Shown one piece after another: positions 27,628-36,561 of a DNA stretch of 64,000 bases. The stretch covers positions 558,001 to 622,000 of the forward strand of contig NZ_JBHTJO010000001.1 in assembly GCF_042676065.1 (NCBI RefSeq). The letters run 5' to 3'. The number at the start of each line of letters is the position of its first letter. The stretch's first letter is position 1. This DNA is from Methyloligella solikamskensis. Its GTDB lineage: Bacteria; Pseudomonadota; Alphaproteobacteria; Rhizobiales; Methyloligellaceae. The notes beneath the pieces were generated by a model that saw nothing but the letters and a program-made list of their open reading frames with translations, did no database searches and was not told the DNA's origin. The position numbers and the translations under genes were made by a program.

Positions 27628-28161
27628 CTAGGCTTCTTTCTTCGCCCGCTCGATGGCTTCGGTGATCAGCTTCTTGGCCTGCTCGGCATCGTGCCAGCCA
27701 CCGATCTCCACCCACTTGCCGGGCTCTAGATCCTTGTAGTGCTGGAAGAAGTGGCGGATCTGGTCGAGCAGGGTCTTGGGCATGTCGGTATAGTTGGTGA
27801 CATGCTCGTAGCGGCGGGTCAGCTTCGGGGTCGGTACGGCGACGATCTTCTCGTCCAGACCGGAATCGTCCTCCATCATCAGAACGCCGATGGGCCGGAC
27901 ATTGATGACGGCGCCGGGAAAGATCGGCCGGGTGCTGGCGACCAGCACGTCGATGGGGTCGCCATCTTCCGACAGGGTGTGGGGCACGAAGCCGTAATTC
28001 CCCGGATAGCGCATGGGGGTGTAGAGGAAGCGGTCGACGAAGAGGGTGCCGGCTTCCTTGTCGAGCTCGTATTTGATCGGCTCGCCGCCGATGGGGACCT
28101 CGACCACGCAATTCACGTCTTCGGGCGGGTTCTTGCCGATGGGGACCGCATCTAGGCGCAT
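27628..28161 (-). CDS. ppa: Inorganic pyrophosphatase
   Basis: Family I soluble pyrophosphatase, 177 residues, hydrolysing PPi to phosphate. The true start is ATG 28161 (MRLDAVPIGKNPPEDVN). Conserved catalytic segments: EVPIGGEPIKYELDK, YPGNYGFVPHT, the signature DGDPIDVLV and KWVEIGGWHDAE. It converges on the LysR gene. Confidence 0.95.
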   Translation of the reverse strand: MRLDAVPIGKNPPEDVNCVVEVPIGGEPIKYELDKEAGTLFVDRFLYTPMRYPGNYGFVPHTLSEDGDPIDVLVASTRPIFPGAVINVRPIGVLMMEDDSGLDEKIVAVPTPKLTRRYEHVTNYTDMPKTLLDQIRHFFQHYKDLEPGKWVEIGGWHDAEQAKKLITEAIERAKKEA

Positions 28162-28210
28162 GGTTTCGCTTCTCTCGTTTTCTTGAATGACCGGGCCGGA
28201 TAAAACGTGG

Positions 28211-28231
28211 CTGCGCCCTGCAATGCAAGGC
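28211..28231. repeat. Imperfect 21-bp palindrome upstream of ppa
   Basis: GCGCCCTGCA-A-TGCAAGGCGC pairs except at one position. It lies about 50 bases before the ppa start, a possible operator or a short transcript end. Confidence 0.35.
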
Positions 28232-28457
28232 GCTTGCTCCAAGCCGCCAGGGTTTTGCGCCGAAACGCGGCGATTTTGCGCACCGGCTCTCCCCCTCTCA
28301 AGGTGCGCCTCGGCGATGTCTGCTCCCCTCTGGAAACCTCGCTTCGTGTCAGGTGACCGCTGACCCCTCGGAGCGCGCCGCCCAACTTGTCCCCGTCCCA
28401 CTTACACCGCTGACAATGGGAGCGGCATGATGGTCGTCGGATGAAAGGTCAGGCTCG

Positions 28458-29271
28458 ATGGGACGTGGGGCAAAACTCGATAAGACGCGCCACGGCGTTG
28501 CGTTAGGTCGAGGAAGTGCCGTGTGTTGTAAGGCGTTCGAGGCGTATCTGCGGTACGGGACGCCGATCGATTTGGCGGCAAAGGCGGCGGCCAAAGAGGC
28601 GCACCCGACCACCCACTATATTTGGCGAACCCAGCGCGACGGCAAGGTGCGGCCCTCCCACCGGGAGAACGCGGGCAAGATCTTCGCCTGGGACGATCCT
28701 CCGCCGACCGGTCATCCGGGCGAGGATTACGGCTGCCGCTGCTGGGCGGAGCCTTACGCTCCCGCCGCCCAAGAGTATTTCACCATCACGATGCAGGATG
28801 TCTCCGACGAGGGGTCCCCCTGGGGAAGCGCCGACTTCGTCTATCACTATTTCTTTGGCGGCGGGCGGACGGTCACGCTGCGAGAGACGGGGACTTTGCG
28901 TGCGGTGGTCGCGGAATTCCGGAAGCTGGCGGTCGATGTTCCCACCAAGCTGCCGGGACAGATCGCCGACAAGGCGCGCGAGGGTTCCAGTGGGAGCTTC
29001 GAGGACCGCTTCGGCAGGTCGTACCAGATGCAAAAGATCGTCTTCAGCCTCGGTGACACGACTATCGAAGGCCCTTTCAAGGGAGCTGCAAAGAAAACAC
29101 ACGCTATGCTAGAATTGAATGGTGAAATCACTTTCGAGCAGAGCGACAAGTTTCGGGACCCGGTCGATGTGGAAGAGATACTTAAGCCCTTCCTTGAACG
29201 GATCGATATGCTGATCAGGCAGGCCGAAGCCGACAATATCGTCGGGTCGGGGGCGATACAGATCTACGTAG
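28458..29271 (+). pseudogene. MuF-domain toxin-like protein, main part of a frameshifted gene
   Basis: The frame opens at ATG 28458 and stays open to 29483, but only the part to about 29280 looks authentic. Residues about 50-100 form a phage Mu F-like (minor head protein) domain: THYIWRTQRDGKVRPSH, then GKIFAWDDPPPTGHPG and CRC. The following domain begins YHYFFGGGRTVTLRETGTL and contains GQIADKAREGSSGSF and ITFEQSDKFRDPVD; its order of elements recalls the catalytic domain of colicin M-like lipid II hydrolases, though this match is from memory. The expected C-terminal end lies in the +1 frame (29272-29460), so a frameshift has split the gene. No phage genes surround it. Confidence 0.6.
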
Positions 29272-29460
29272 AAGCACTCTTGGGGAGGACTTGCCTTGGG
29301 ATTAGGCCCAATTCCCGCTCTTCTCAGTCATTACATCGGAGCCCGGATCAGAGAAATCTTGAGAGATCCGGACAGCATCCCCACCGAGCCAGGCGGGACG
29401 CCATACGATATTGTCGATCAGTGGCGCGGGACGTTTTCGGGCAGAGTGTTGATGGACTGA
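29272..29460 (+). pseudogene. Displaced C-terminus of the toxin-like gene, or tiny separate ORF
   Basis: In the +1 frame relative to 28458, after a TAG at 29269, the sequence reads coherently to a TGA at 29460 and contains IPTEPGGTPYDIVDQW and FSGRVLMD. This matches the type of C-terminal end expected for the toxin-like domain, whereas the 28458 frame degenerates into Arg/Ser-rich nonsense. A TTG at 29296 with GGGGAGG 7 bases upstream could initiate it separately (54 residues). Confidence 0.5.
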
Positions 29461-29479
29461 GACAAGAGCCAGTTCAAAT

Positions 29480-30043
29480 ATGAAGGTTAGTAGACTTCTG
29501 GGGTGGATCGCTAGATTTATTCGAAACGTGCTGATTTTTTGTTTTGTACTAGCACTCCTCGGCGCTTCCTATATTGCGTGGGTATATGCTGGAAGGCGCG
29601 GAGACTGCATCGTGCTCCCGAATGGATACCTGCTCGGGTATGCGATGACGATACCGTCTCACGCATATGCTTCCGACGACATGATCTTGAGAGATCCGTC
29701 AGGGACGATAATTGTGAGAACGGATTACGATATCCGTCTGAAGCGTGTGCCCGGGAAGCCGAACCACGTAGAGGTGATCTATCGTGGCGGTGCGATGGAG
29801 ATGGACGGCACCGAAATGATGCCGCTGGTTTGGGACAGATTTCCCTCCGCTCGCAATGAGCGAAAATGGAATGAGCCCAGGCCTGGATACCCAGATTCAT
29901 TGGGTATCATTTATACGAGTTTTTGGGACATCTATCTGGCTCTGAAACCCAGTCCCGATTTTGAAAAGGTCAGCTGCGGCACGCCGTGGTTCGATTGGGG
30001 CGATTCAACACGCCAGTACTGCGCGCCTGGAGACTGCCAGTAG
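29480..30043 (+). CDS. Membrane-anchored periplasmic protein, immunity candidate
   Basis: 187 residues starting at ATG 29480, only 19 bases after the toxin-like C-terminus. One membrane segment (about residues 13-36) is followed by GRRGDCIVLPNGYLLGY and a beta-rich periplasmic domain with four Cys in all (three near the C-terminus: VSCGTPW, QYCAPGDC in part). The DNA is visibly AT-richer than its surroundings. A single N-terminal anchor with a periplasmic domain is the topology of colicin M immunity protein; position and topology suggest an immunity function, but no sequence match is claimed. Confidence 0.55.
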   Translation: MKVSRLLGWIARFIRNVLIFCFVLALLGASYIAWVYAGRRGDCIVLPNGYLLGYAMTIPSHAYASDDMILRDPSGTIIVRTDYDIRLKRVPGKPNHVEVIYRGGAMEMDGTEMMPLVWDRFPSARNERKWNEPRPGYPDSLGIIYTSFWDIYLALKPSPDFEKVSCGTPWFDWGDSTRQYCAPGDCQ

Positions 30044-30100
30044 CGATTGTGGGTATCGCCATTCGAGTGATGTCGTCGGCGACGAGTGGCGCGCCTTCGT

Positions 30101-30526
30101 CTAACGCATGTAGGTATAGCTGGCGCAGATGCCGGGCTGATCCATTTCGTCGGAGGCGGGCGGCACGTCGTTGGTGTCGAAGACCTTGAGATAGAGGGTC
30201 TCATCATCGCCGTCGGCTTTCGGGCGGCCGAAGACCAGGAAGGTCGGCGGCTGATTTCCGCAGAGCTTGTTCCCATTCAGCAGCGTCGGGTTGGCCTCAG
30301 GGGTCACCACGAAGACGCCGGGCTCGTCGTCGCCAACGGGGCGGAGGCCCAGGCTCTCTCCATTCTTGAAGGTGATCTTCTCGTCTTCCACGGTGATGTC
30401 GCCGGTGATGGACATGGCCGTGGTGCTGACAGCTTCCCATTCTTCAGCCGCCTGGGCAGGCGCGGCTGCGAAGGCGAATGACAGGGCCGCCGAAGCGGCG
30501 ATCAAGAGTCGTGGTGAGGGAAACAT
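30101..30526 (-). CDS. Small secreted protein of unknown function
   Basis: 141 residues, start ATG 30526 after AAGGAGTTCTC. A signal peptide ends in APAQA; the mature domain begins EEWEAVSTTAMSITGDI and has beta-strand character with two Cys (KLCGNQPP, GICASY). No family recognised. It shares strand and spacing with the next secreted protein gene (30561-31043), from which its start is separated by 34 bases, suggesting a two-gene unit. Confidence 0.65.
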   Translation of the reverse strand: MFPSPRLLIAASAALSFAFAAAPAQAAEEWEAVSTTAMSITGDITVEDEKITFKNGESLGLRPVGDDEPGVFVVTPEANPTLLNGNKLCGNQPPTFLVFGRPKADGDDETLYLKVFDTNDVPPASDEMDQPGICASYTYMR

Positions 30527-30560
30527 GAGAACTCCTTAGGCGATGAGGTTGGGGGGGGGA

Positions 30561-31043
30561 TCAGTTAGCGGAGTTGAAGGTGCAGGTCACGCCGCCGCCA
30601 GCCTTGTCTTTCACCTGGGCCACGTCGATCTCGCAATCGAGATTGGCGAGGGCGTACCAGACATTGCCGGCGCCCGGATCGGGCTCCACGCCTTCCTCGG
30701 CCAGGGTGGCGAGAAGTTCGTGAGCGGCGCGACCCTTCAGGGTCGTGTCCTTGCCGCCGAAGGTGAGGGTGCAGTCATGGGCGGTCAGGTCGATATTGCT
30801 CGTATGGCATTTGATCGCCTTGGCCGTGACGGCGATCTTCTCAGCCTTCTTTGACGGGAAGCTTGTGTTGCCGTCGAGGAGCTTGGCCAGCGCCTGCTTG
30901 TCCGCGTCGCCGAGGTCAGGCGAAAGCTGGCCGACGATGGCGGCAAGCGCCAGCGCGCCGGAGTCGCTCACTTCAGTTGCCGATGCAGTGCTCGAGGGAA
31001 CAAGCAGCAACGTGAGGACGGGGATCAGCGCTATCGGCCTCAT
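30561..31043 (-). CDS. Small secreted protein of unknown function
   Basis: 160 residues from ATG 31043 (GGAAGG 7 bases upstream; the frame is open to 31064). Signal peptide MRPIALIPVLTLLLV...ASA, then a helical region and a C-terminal part with four Cys (IKCHTSN, HDCTLTFG, LDCEID, VTCTFNS), likely two disulfides. The KGRAAHELLATLAEEG segment is reminiscent of nothing specific. It lies just downstream of the tRNA-Leu 3' end. Confidence 0.65.
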   Translation of the reverse strand: MRPIALIPVLTLLLVPSSTASATEVSDSGALALAAIVGQLSPDLGDADKQALAKLLDGNTSFPSKKAEKIAVTAKAIKCHTSNIDLTAHDCTLTFGGKDTTLKGRAAHELLATLAEEGVEPDPGAGNVWYALANLDCEIDVAQVKDKAGGGVTCTFNSAN

Positions 31044-31156
31044 GGCGACACCTTCCGAGATCACGAACGTGAACGGGAAGCCTAGCGGCCGACGCTGAGG
31101 AGTTCATTAAGATTGGCGGCCGGATTTAGCCGGTTCGCATCGGATATTTCGGGAGA

Positions 31157-31242
31157 TGGTGCCCCAGGCCTGACTCGAACAGGCACGTCCTTGCGGACAG
31201 CAGATTTTGAGTCTGCCGCGTCTACCATTCCGCCACTGGGGC
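31157..31242 (-). tRNA. tRNA-Leu (anticodon CAA)
   Basis: On the minus strand GCCCCAG pairs with CTGGGGC as the acceptor stem; a D-arm, an anticodon stem CAGA/TCTG with loop CTCAAAA (anticodon CAA), a long variable arm and a T-arm with GTTCGAGTC follow. Discriminator A and an encoded CCA end the gene. The long variable arm fits class II leucine tRNA. Confidence 0.95.
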
Positions 31243-31378
31243 AAGCCGCGCGGATCATGCTTTAAGCCTTGCAGCCGGTCAATGGCGCGACCTGTCGTCT
31301 TCCCGTAACAATTGTTGCTTGCCGCCATTCGATCTCCGGGCAATTCTGGGGCACCGGGGGAAAGGCAGGACAATAGTG

Positions 31379-32602
31379 ATGGCGTTGAATTTTTCGGGCA
31401 TGCGGGCGGGGTTGGTCCTGGCGGTATTCCTCTGGGCAAGTGCCGCTTTTCTTCCTGCCGCCCATGCGGACGAAGCCGAAATCCCGGAATCCCTCTTCAC
31501 GTCGGTCGGCCATCTGAAGGTCGAGACCGCCGTGGACGGGCTCAACTATCCCTGGAGCCTGGTCTTCCTTCCCGATGGCGAGATGCTGGTTTCGGAGAAG
31601 CATCCGGGGCGGCTGCGCCGGATCTCCAAGACGGGCAAGATCTCGCCGCCCATCAAGGGGCTGCCCGAGAACATCTACGCCAAGGGCAATGGCGGGCTGC
31701 AGGGCCTGGCGCTCGACCCCGATTTCAAGACCAACAAATACGTCTATTTCGCCTTCGCCGAGCACGACGAGGACAATCCGGAGAATGCTGCGATTTCGGT
31801 GGCTCGCGGCAAGCTTGGCAAGGACCGGCTCACGGATGTGGAGATCCTGTTCCGCCAGGGGCCGCGCTTCGAGGACGACCGGGAGTTCGGTGGGCGGTTG
31901 GCCTTCCTGCCGGACGGCACGCTTCTGGTGATGACCGGCGACCGCTATCAGCACGAGCTGGTGCAGGACACGAGCAACACGCTGGGCAAGGTGATCCGCA
32001 TCAACCGTGACGGCAGCGTGCCGGACGACAACCCCTTCGTCGGCAAAAAGGGATACGACCCGCGGATCTATTCCCTCGGCCACCGGAATATCGGTGGCGG
32101 CATCATTCATCCCAAGACGGGCAAGCTGTGGATTGAAGAGTTCGGACCGATCGGCGGCGATGAGATCAACGTGGTCGAGCCGGGCAAGAACTATGGCTGG
32201 CCGCTCGCCAATTGGGGCGTGCACTACACGCGGGAAGACATTCCCGATCCCACGACCCGGCCGGACCTGGCAGCGCCCATCTATTTCTGGAATCCGTCCA
32301 TCTCGCCTTCGGGCATGGTGTTCTACACGGGCGACGAGATCCCGGGCTGGAAGAACAGTCTGGTGGTCGGGGGGCTCGCGTCTCAGTCGGCCACCCATCT
32401 CACCTTGAAAGGCGAGCGGGTGATCTCCGATGAGCGGATGGATTTCGGGGTGCGCATCCGCGACGTGGCGCAAGGGCCGGACGGTGCGCTTTATCTCCTG
32501 ACGGACCAGCGCGCGCCCGACGGGCGCATTCTGCGCCTGACCCTGGAGAAGCCCACCGCGGAGACCAAGGCGGCGAGCACACTGGAGACGACCAAGCAGT
32601 AG
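31379..32602 (+). CDS. PQQ-dependent soluble aldose sugar dehydrogenase
   Basis: A 407-residue secreted beta-propeller of the GDH-B/YliI (Asd) family. Start ATG 31379 with a signal peptide ending AHADEA. Visible motifs: YPWSLVFLPDGEMLVSE, GLQGLALDPDF, GHRNIGG and GGDEINVVEPGKNYGWP, the PQQ/calcium-binding blades. It would oxidise aldoses in the periplasm with PQQ. Its relevance to methylotrophy is unknown, but PQQ is shared with XoxF. Confidence 0.88.
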   Translation: MALNFSGMRAGLVLAVFLWASAAFLPAAHADEAEIPESLFTSVGHLKVETAVDGLNYPWSLVFLPDGEMLVSEKHPGRLRRISKTGKISPPIKGLPENIYAKGNGGLQGLALDPDFKTNKYVYFAFAEHDEDNPENAAISVARGKLGKDRLTDVEILFRQGPRFEDDREFGGRLAFLPDGTLLVMTGDRYQHELVQDTSNTLGKVIRINRDGSVPDDNPFVGKKGYDPRIYSLGHRNIGGGIIHPKTGKLWIEEFGPIGGDEINVVEPGKNYGWPLANWGVHYTREDIPDPTTRPDLAAPIYFWNPSISPSGMVFYTGDEIPGWKNSLVVGGLASQSATHLTLKGERVISDERMDFGVRIRDVAQGPDGALYLLTDQRAPDGRILRLTLEKPTAETKAASTLETTKQ

Positions 32603-32633
32603 CCGGCCATCTTCAGCGCGAGTGAACGGCCGA

Positions 32634-33080
32634 TCAGCCGTTCACGTGCTTCTCGATCTCATCGACGGGAAGATTGACGAGATCCTTGTCGATCTGGGTG
32701 TCGATGACCTTCGTCACCTTGTCGGTGAGATGATCGCGAATGCGGCCCAGGGCGCGGGGCGGGGCGACGAGCACGAGATGTTTGATCTCGTGAGTGTCGA
32801 TCATTCCGTCCAGCTTTTCGGCGATCTTACCTAAGAACTCGATTTCCGCACGCTCGTGCCAATCGGTCTGTTCCATGGCGCTCCGCCCCGTAACGGCGGA
32901 TTCCTGCACGCGTCCGGGCTTATCCGTGCCCAACTCGTGGGTGGCGGCATGTTCTTCTTCGAAGACCTCGACGACCTTCAGGTTAATGAGCTCGGCATCG
33001 CCTTCGTTCTGTAACATCAGGGCTTTAGACCCGTCACAAACGACCACCCATCCCTTCCAGGGAATTCCGTGCCTGGCCAT
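32634..33080 (-). CDS. Host attachment family protein (AtsE-like)
   Basis: 148 residues, start ATG 33080 after CGGGAGGTGGT. The pattern WVVVCDGSKALMLQN near the start, TDKPGRVQES and AEIEFLGKIAEKLD, and the C-terminal LVLVAPPRALGRIRDHL identify the Host_attach (AtsE) family, named from a gene affecting attachment in Azospirillum/Agrobacterium-type bacteria. Biochemical role unknown; the fold resembles eRF1 domain 1-like proteins. Confidence 0.85.
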   Translation of the reverse strand: MARHGIPWKGWVVVCDGSKALMLQNEGDAELINLKVVEVFEEEHAATHELGTDKPGRVQESAVTGRSAMEQTDWHERAEIEFLGKIAEKLDGMIDTHEIKHLVLVAPPRALGRIRDHLTDKVTKVIDTQIDKDLVNLPVDEIEKHVNG

Positions 33081-33264
33081 ACCACCTCCCGTTTTTCAGT
33101 TTCCGTTGTCGGTCTTCTCATTTGCGGTGCGGGGAATGGATATGCAAGCCCGCGATTGTCCGCGTCGGACTGACGCGTTCCGAAGGCGGCCAATCTTCAT
33201 GATCTTTTGAAGGTATGAGGGCAGGACGGCAGGGTGGGGGAACAACCGACGGGAGTTTTCGACG

Positions 33265-35088
33265 ATGAATGCACCGATCACCAATGCCCCGACCGGAAAG
33301 CCTTACGAGGCGACCCCGCCTAAAGAGGTGTCGCGGCCGTTTCATGCGCCGTTCGGGCATATGGAGCATCAGAGCTTCCGGGCGCTGGACCGCATGGCCA
33401 ATGCCTGGGTGGCGCGGGCGACCGGCGGGATCTCGCCGCAAGCGCTGAATCTCGCTTTCGCCGACTGGGCACTGCATCTCGCGGCCGCCCCGGGCAAGCA
33501 GATGGAGTCGGTCGTCGAAGGCTGGCAGAAGGCGACAGAGCTTGCCGCCTTCGCCGCCGAATCCCTTTACGACGCGCAGACGTCCACTCCCGCCGAGGCT
33601 GCTCCGGGCGATCACAGGTTCGACCGGGATGGGTGGCTGAAAGACCCCTACCGGCTTTGGGCGCAAAGTATTCTGCTCATCGAGGAGTGGTTGAACGGGG
33701 TGACCCGCGGCGTGCCGGGTGTCTCCCGCCATCACGAGAACGTCGTCTCCTTCACCCTGCGCCAGTGGCTGGATGTCTGGTCGCCGAACAACATCCCTTG
33801 GGCGAACCCGGAAGTGGTCGAGCGGACACGCGCGACCGGCGGGTCGAACCTGCTCTCCGGTTTCCAGAACTGGCTAGAGGATTGGAGCCGTCAGGTCTCG
33901 GGCCAGCCGCCGGTGGGGACCGAGGCTTTCCAGCCGGGCCGGGACGTGGCGGTGACCCCGGGCAAGGTGGTCTACCGCAATCATCTGATCGAGCTGATCC
34001 AGTATTCGCCGCAGACGGACGCCGTGGCGGCGGAGCCTGTGCTGATCGTGCCGGCCTGGATCATGAAGTATTACATCCTCGACCTTTCGCCCCATAACTC
34101 CTTGGTGCGCTACTTGGTCGAGAAGGGGCACACGGTGTTCTGCATCTCCTGGCGCAATGTCACGGAGGAGGACCGCGACCTCTCGCTCGAAGACTACCGG
34201 CGCATGGGCGTGATGGCGGCGCTGGATGCGGTCTCGGAGATCGTGCCGGACCGGAAGGTGCATGCTGCCGGCTATTGCCTGGGCGGCACCTTGCTGGCGC
34301 TGGCCGCGGGCGCCATGGCTGAGGCCCGGGACAACCGGCTGGCCAGCATGACGCTATTCGCCGCGCAAACGGATTTCACAGAGCCCGGCGAGCTAGAGCT
34401 CTTCATCGACGACAGCCAGGTCTCGTTCCTGGAAGGCATGATGTGGGATCAGGGCGTGCTGGAATCCCATCAAATGGCCGGAACGTTCCAGCTGCTGCGC
34501 TCCAACGACCTGATCTGGTCGCGCATGGTGCACGATTATCTGATGGGCGAGCGGGCGCCGATGATCGACCTGATGGCGTGGAACGCCGATGCGACCCGCA
34601 TGCCGTTCAAGATGCATTCGGATTATCTGCGCAAGCTCTTCCTGCGGAACGAGCTGGCGACGGGCTCCTATGTGGTCGACGGCCGGCCTGTGGCGCTGCA
34701 GAATCTCCGGGTGCCCATCTTCGGGGTCGGCACGGAGCGCGACCATGTCGCCCCTTGGCACTCGGCCTACAAGATTCATTACTTGGTTGAGACGGACGTG
34801 ACCTTCGTGCTGACCAGCGGCGGGCACAATGCGGGCATCGTGAGCGAGCCTGGCCACAAGCACCGCCATTTCCGGCTGCGGGAAACCAACGTCACCGATC
34901 CGGTGCTGAGCGCGGAGGAATGGTTCGATGCGACCACGCCGCAAGAGGGCTCCTGGTGGCCGGAATGGGAAGCCTGGCTGACGGCGAATTCGAGCCCGGA
35001 CAAGGTGGCGCCGCCCTCCATGGGCGCACCGGAGCGCGGCTATCCCGTGCTCGGCGATGCGCCCGGCACCTACGTGCTGCAGCGCTGA
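33265..35088 (+). CDS. phaC: Class I polyhydroxyalkanoate synthase
   Basis: Polymerises 3-hydroxyacyl-CoA to PHA granules. 607 residues; ATG 33265 after GGGAG. The lipase-like box GYCLGGT holds the catalytic Cys338; the acid D is in GTERDHVAPWHS and the His in TSGGHNAGIV. PhaC_N segment and the alpha/beta hydrolase core follow family order. It precedes the MaoC-Pta fusion and acetate kinase on the same strand, a common grouping in rhizobia. Confidence 0.93.
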   Translation: MNAPITNAPTGKPYEATPPKEVSRPFHAPFGHMEHQSFRALDRMANAWVARATGGISPQALNLAFADWALHLAAAPGKQMESVVEGWQKATELAAFAAESLYDAQTSTPAEAAPGDHRFDRDGWLKDPYRLWAQSILLIEEWLNGVTRGVPGVSRHHENVVSFTLRQWLDVWSPNNIPWANPEVVERTRATGGSNLLSGFQNWLEDWSRQVSGQPPVGTEAFQPGRDVAVTPGKVVYRNHLIELIQYSPQTDAVAAEPVLIVPAWIMKYYILDLSPHNSLVRYLVEKGHTVFCISWRNVTEEDRDLSLEDYRRMGVMAALDAVSEIVPDRKVHAAGYCLGGTLLALAAGAMAEARDNRLASMTLFAAQTDFTEPGELELFIDDSQVSFLEGMMWDQGVLESHQMAGTFQLLRSNDLIWSRMVHDYLMGERAPMIDLMAWNADATRMPFKMHSDYLRKLFLRNELATGSYVVDGRPVALQNLRVPIFGVGTERDHVAPWHSAYKIHYLVETDVTFVLTSGGHNAGIVSEPGHKHRHFRLRETNVTDPVLSAEEWFDATTPQEGSWWPEWEAWLTANSSPDKVAPPSMGAPERGYPVLGDAPGTYVLQR

Positions 35089-35136
35089 ACCCAAGCCGCA
35101 ATGAAGCGCGCGAACCGAAACCAAACGGGCGAAAAG

Positions 35137-36552
35137 ATGAGTGTCGAGATGACAAAGCCTTTGCTGCGCAACCGGACCTTCGACGAGATCGCGGTCGGCG
35201 ATAGCGCTTCGCTTGTCCGGGTCGTCGGCGAGGACGACATCAAGATGTTCGCCGCCGTCTCCGGCGATGTGAGCCCCGCCAATCTCGATGCGCAATACGC
35301 GGCGCGCGCCCAGGACGGTCATGTGGTGGCCCACGGCATGTGGACCGGCAGCTTGATCGCGAGCCTGCTGGGCACGGAGCTGCCGGGGCCGGGCACGGTC
35401 TATGTGGCCCAGGACATGAGCTTCAAGGCCGCCGTGGCCCCGGGCGACACGATCACCGCGACGGTCACGGTCAAGGAGAAGCTGGCGGAAGGCCATCGCG
35501 TCATCCTCGATACGGAATGCGTCAACCAGCAAGGTGAAACCGTGCTGTCGGGACTCGCCACGGTGATCGCGCCCACGGAAAAGATGACCATGGCGCGCAT
35601 GGCCGTGCCCGACGTCACGCTGAACCGCCACGACCGGTATGAGCGCTTCATCGAGAAGGCCAAGCAGCCGCCGCCCCTGGCCACGGCAGTCGTGCATCCG
35701 TGCAGTGCCGGCGCCCTTCAGGCGGCGATCGAGGCGCGGGACGAAGGGTTGATCGCCCCGATTCTGGTGGGCCCTGAGCAGAAGATTCGAGAGGCGGCGG
35801 AGAAGGCCGAGCTGTCGCTGGACGGCATTCGCATCGAATGCACCGAGCACAGCCATGCGGCCGCGGCGCTTGCCGTGCAGCTTGCCGCCAATGGTGAGGC
35901 GGACGCCCTGATGAAGGGCAGCCTGCACACCAACGAGCTTCTGGGTGCCGTGGTGGCGCCGGACTCAGGCCTGCGGACCGACCGGCGCATCAGCCATGTC
36001 TATGTGCTGAACGTGCCCCATTATCCGAAGCCGCTGGTGGTGACCGACGCGGCCATCAATATCGCGCCGACGCTGGCCCAGAAGAAGGACATCTGCCAGA
36101 ACGCCATCGACTTCATGCATCGCCTGGGCAATGAGCAGCCTTTGGTGGCGGTGCTGGCGGCGGTGGAGACGGTCGATCCGGCCATGCAGGCAACCCTCGA
36201 TGCGGCGGCGCTCACGGTGATGGCCAAGCGGGGGCAGATCACCGGTGCGCTGGTGGAAGGACCCCTCGCCTTCGACAATGCGATCAGCCCCGATGCGGCG
36301 CGGATCAAGGGCATCGATTCCCCGGTCGCCGGAAAGGCGGATATCCTGGTGGTGCCCGATCTCGAGGCCGGCAACATGCTCGCCAAGCAGCTCATCTATC
36401 TGGGCGGCGCCGATGCGGCAGGGCTGGTGCTGGGTGCGCGTGTGCCGATCATTTTGACCAGCCGCGCCGATACGGTGAAGGTAAGGCTGGCCTCAAGCGC
36501 GCTTGCCAAGCTCGCGGGCGTGGAACGGCCGGCCGGTTTCCCAGGCGAATAA
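35137..36552 (+). CDS. Bifunctional MaoC-like enoyl-CoA hydratase / phosphate acetyltransferase
   Basis: A fusion: an N-terminal MaoC hotdog domain (about residues 1-150, with DVSPANLDAQYA and VVAHGMWTGSLIASLLGTELPGPG, hydratase-like motif) and a C-terminal phosphotransacetylase domain (about 165-471: MKGSLHTNELLG, RISHVYVLNVPHYPKPL, VEGPLAFDNAIS). ATG 35137 is favoured over 35101, neither having a strong ribosome site. The Pta part would make acetyl-phosphate from acetyl-CoA, paired with AckA next door. Actual substrate of the hydratase domain is unknown. Confidence 0.88.
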   Translation: MSVEMTKPLLRNRTFDEIAVGDSASLVRVVGEDDIKMFAAVSGDVSPANLDAQYAARAQDGHVVAHGMWTGSLIASLLGTELPGPGTVYVAQDMSFKAAVAPGDTITATVTVKEKLAEGHRVILDTECVNQQGETVLSGLATVIAPTEKMTMARMAVPDVTLNRHDRYERFIEKAKQPPPLATAVVHPCSAGALQAAIEARDEGLIAPILVGPEQKIREAAEKAELSLDGIRIECTEHSHAAAALAVQLAANGEADALMKGSLHTNELLGAVVAPDSGLRTDRRISHVYVLNVPHYPKPLVVTDAAINIAPTLAQKKDICQNAIDFMHRLGNEQPLVAVLAAVETVDPAMQATLDAAALTVMAKRGQITGALVEGPLAFDNAISPDAARIKGIDSPVAGKADILVVPDLEAGNMLAKQLIYLGGADAAGLVLGARVPIILTSRADTVKVRLASSALAKLAGVERPAGFPGE

Positions 36553-36561
36553 CGGGGCGTC

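Noticed and set aside
28100..28450. Duplicated tRNA-Leu end as an island attachment site
   Set aside because: No copy of the tRNA 3' sequence was seen on the far side of the patch.
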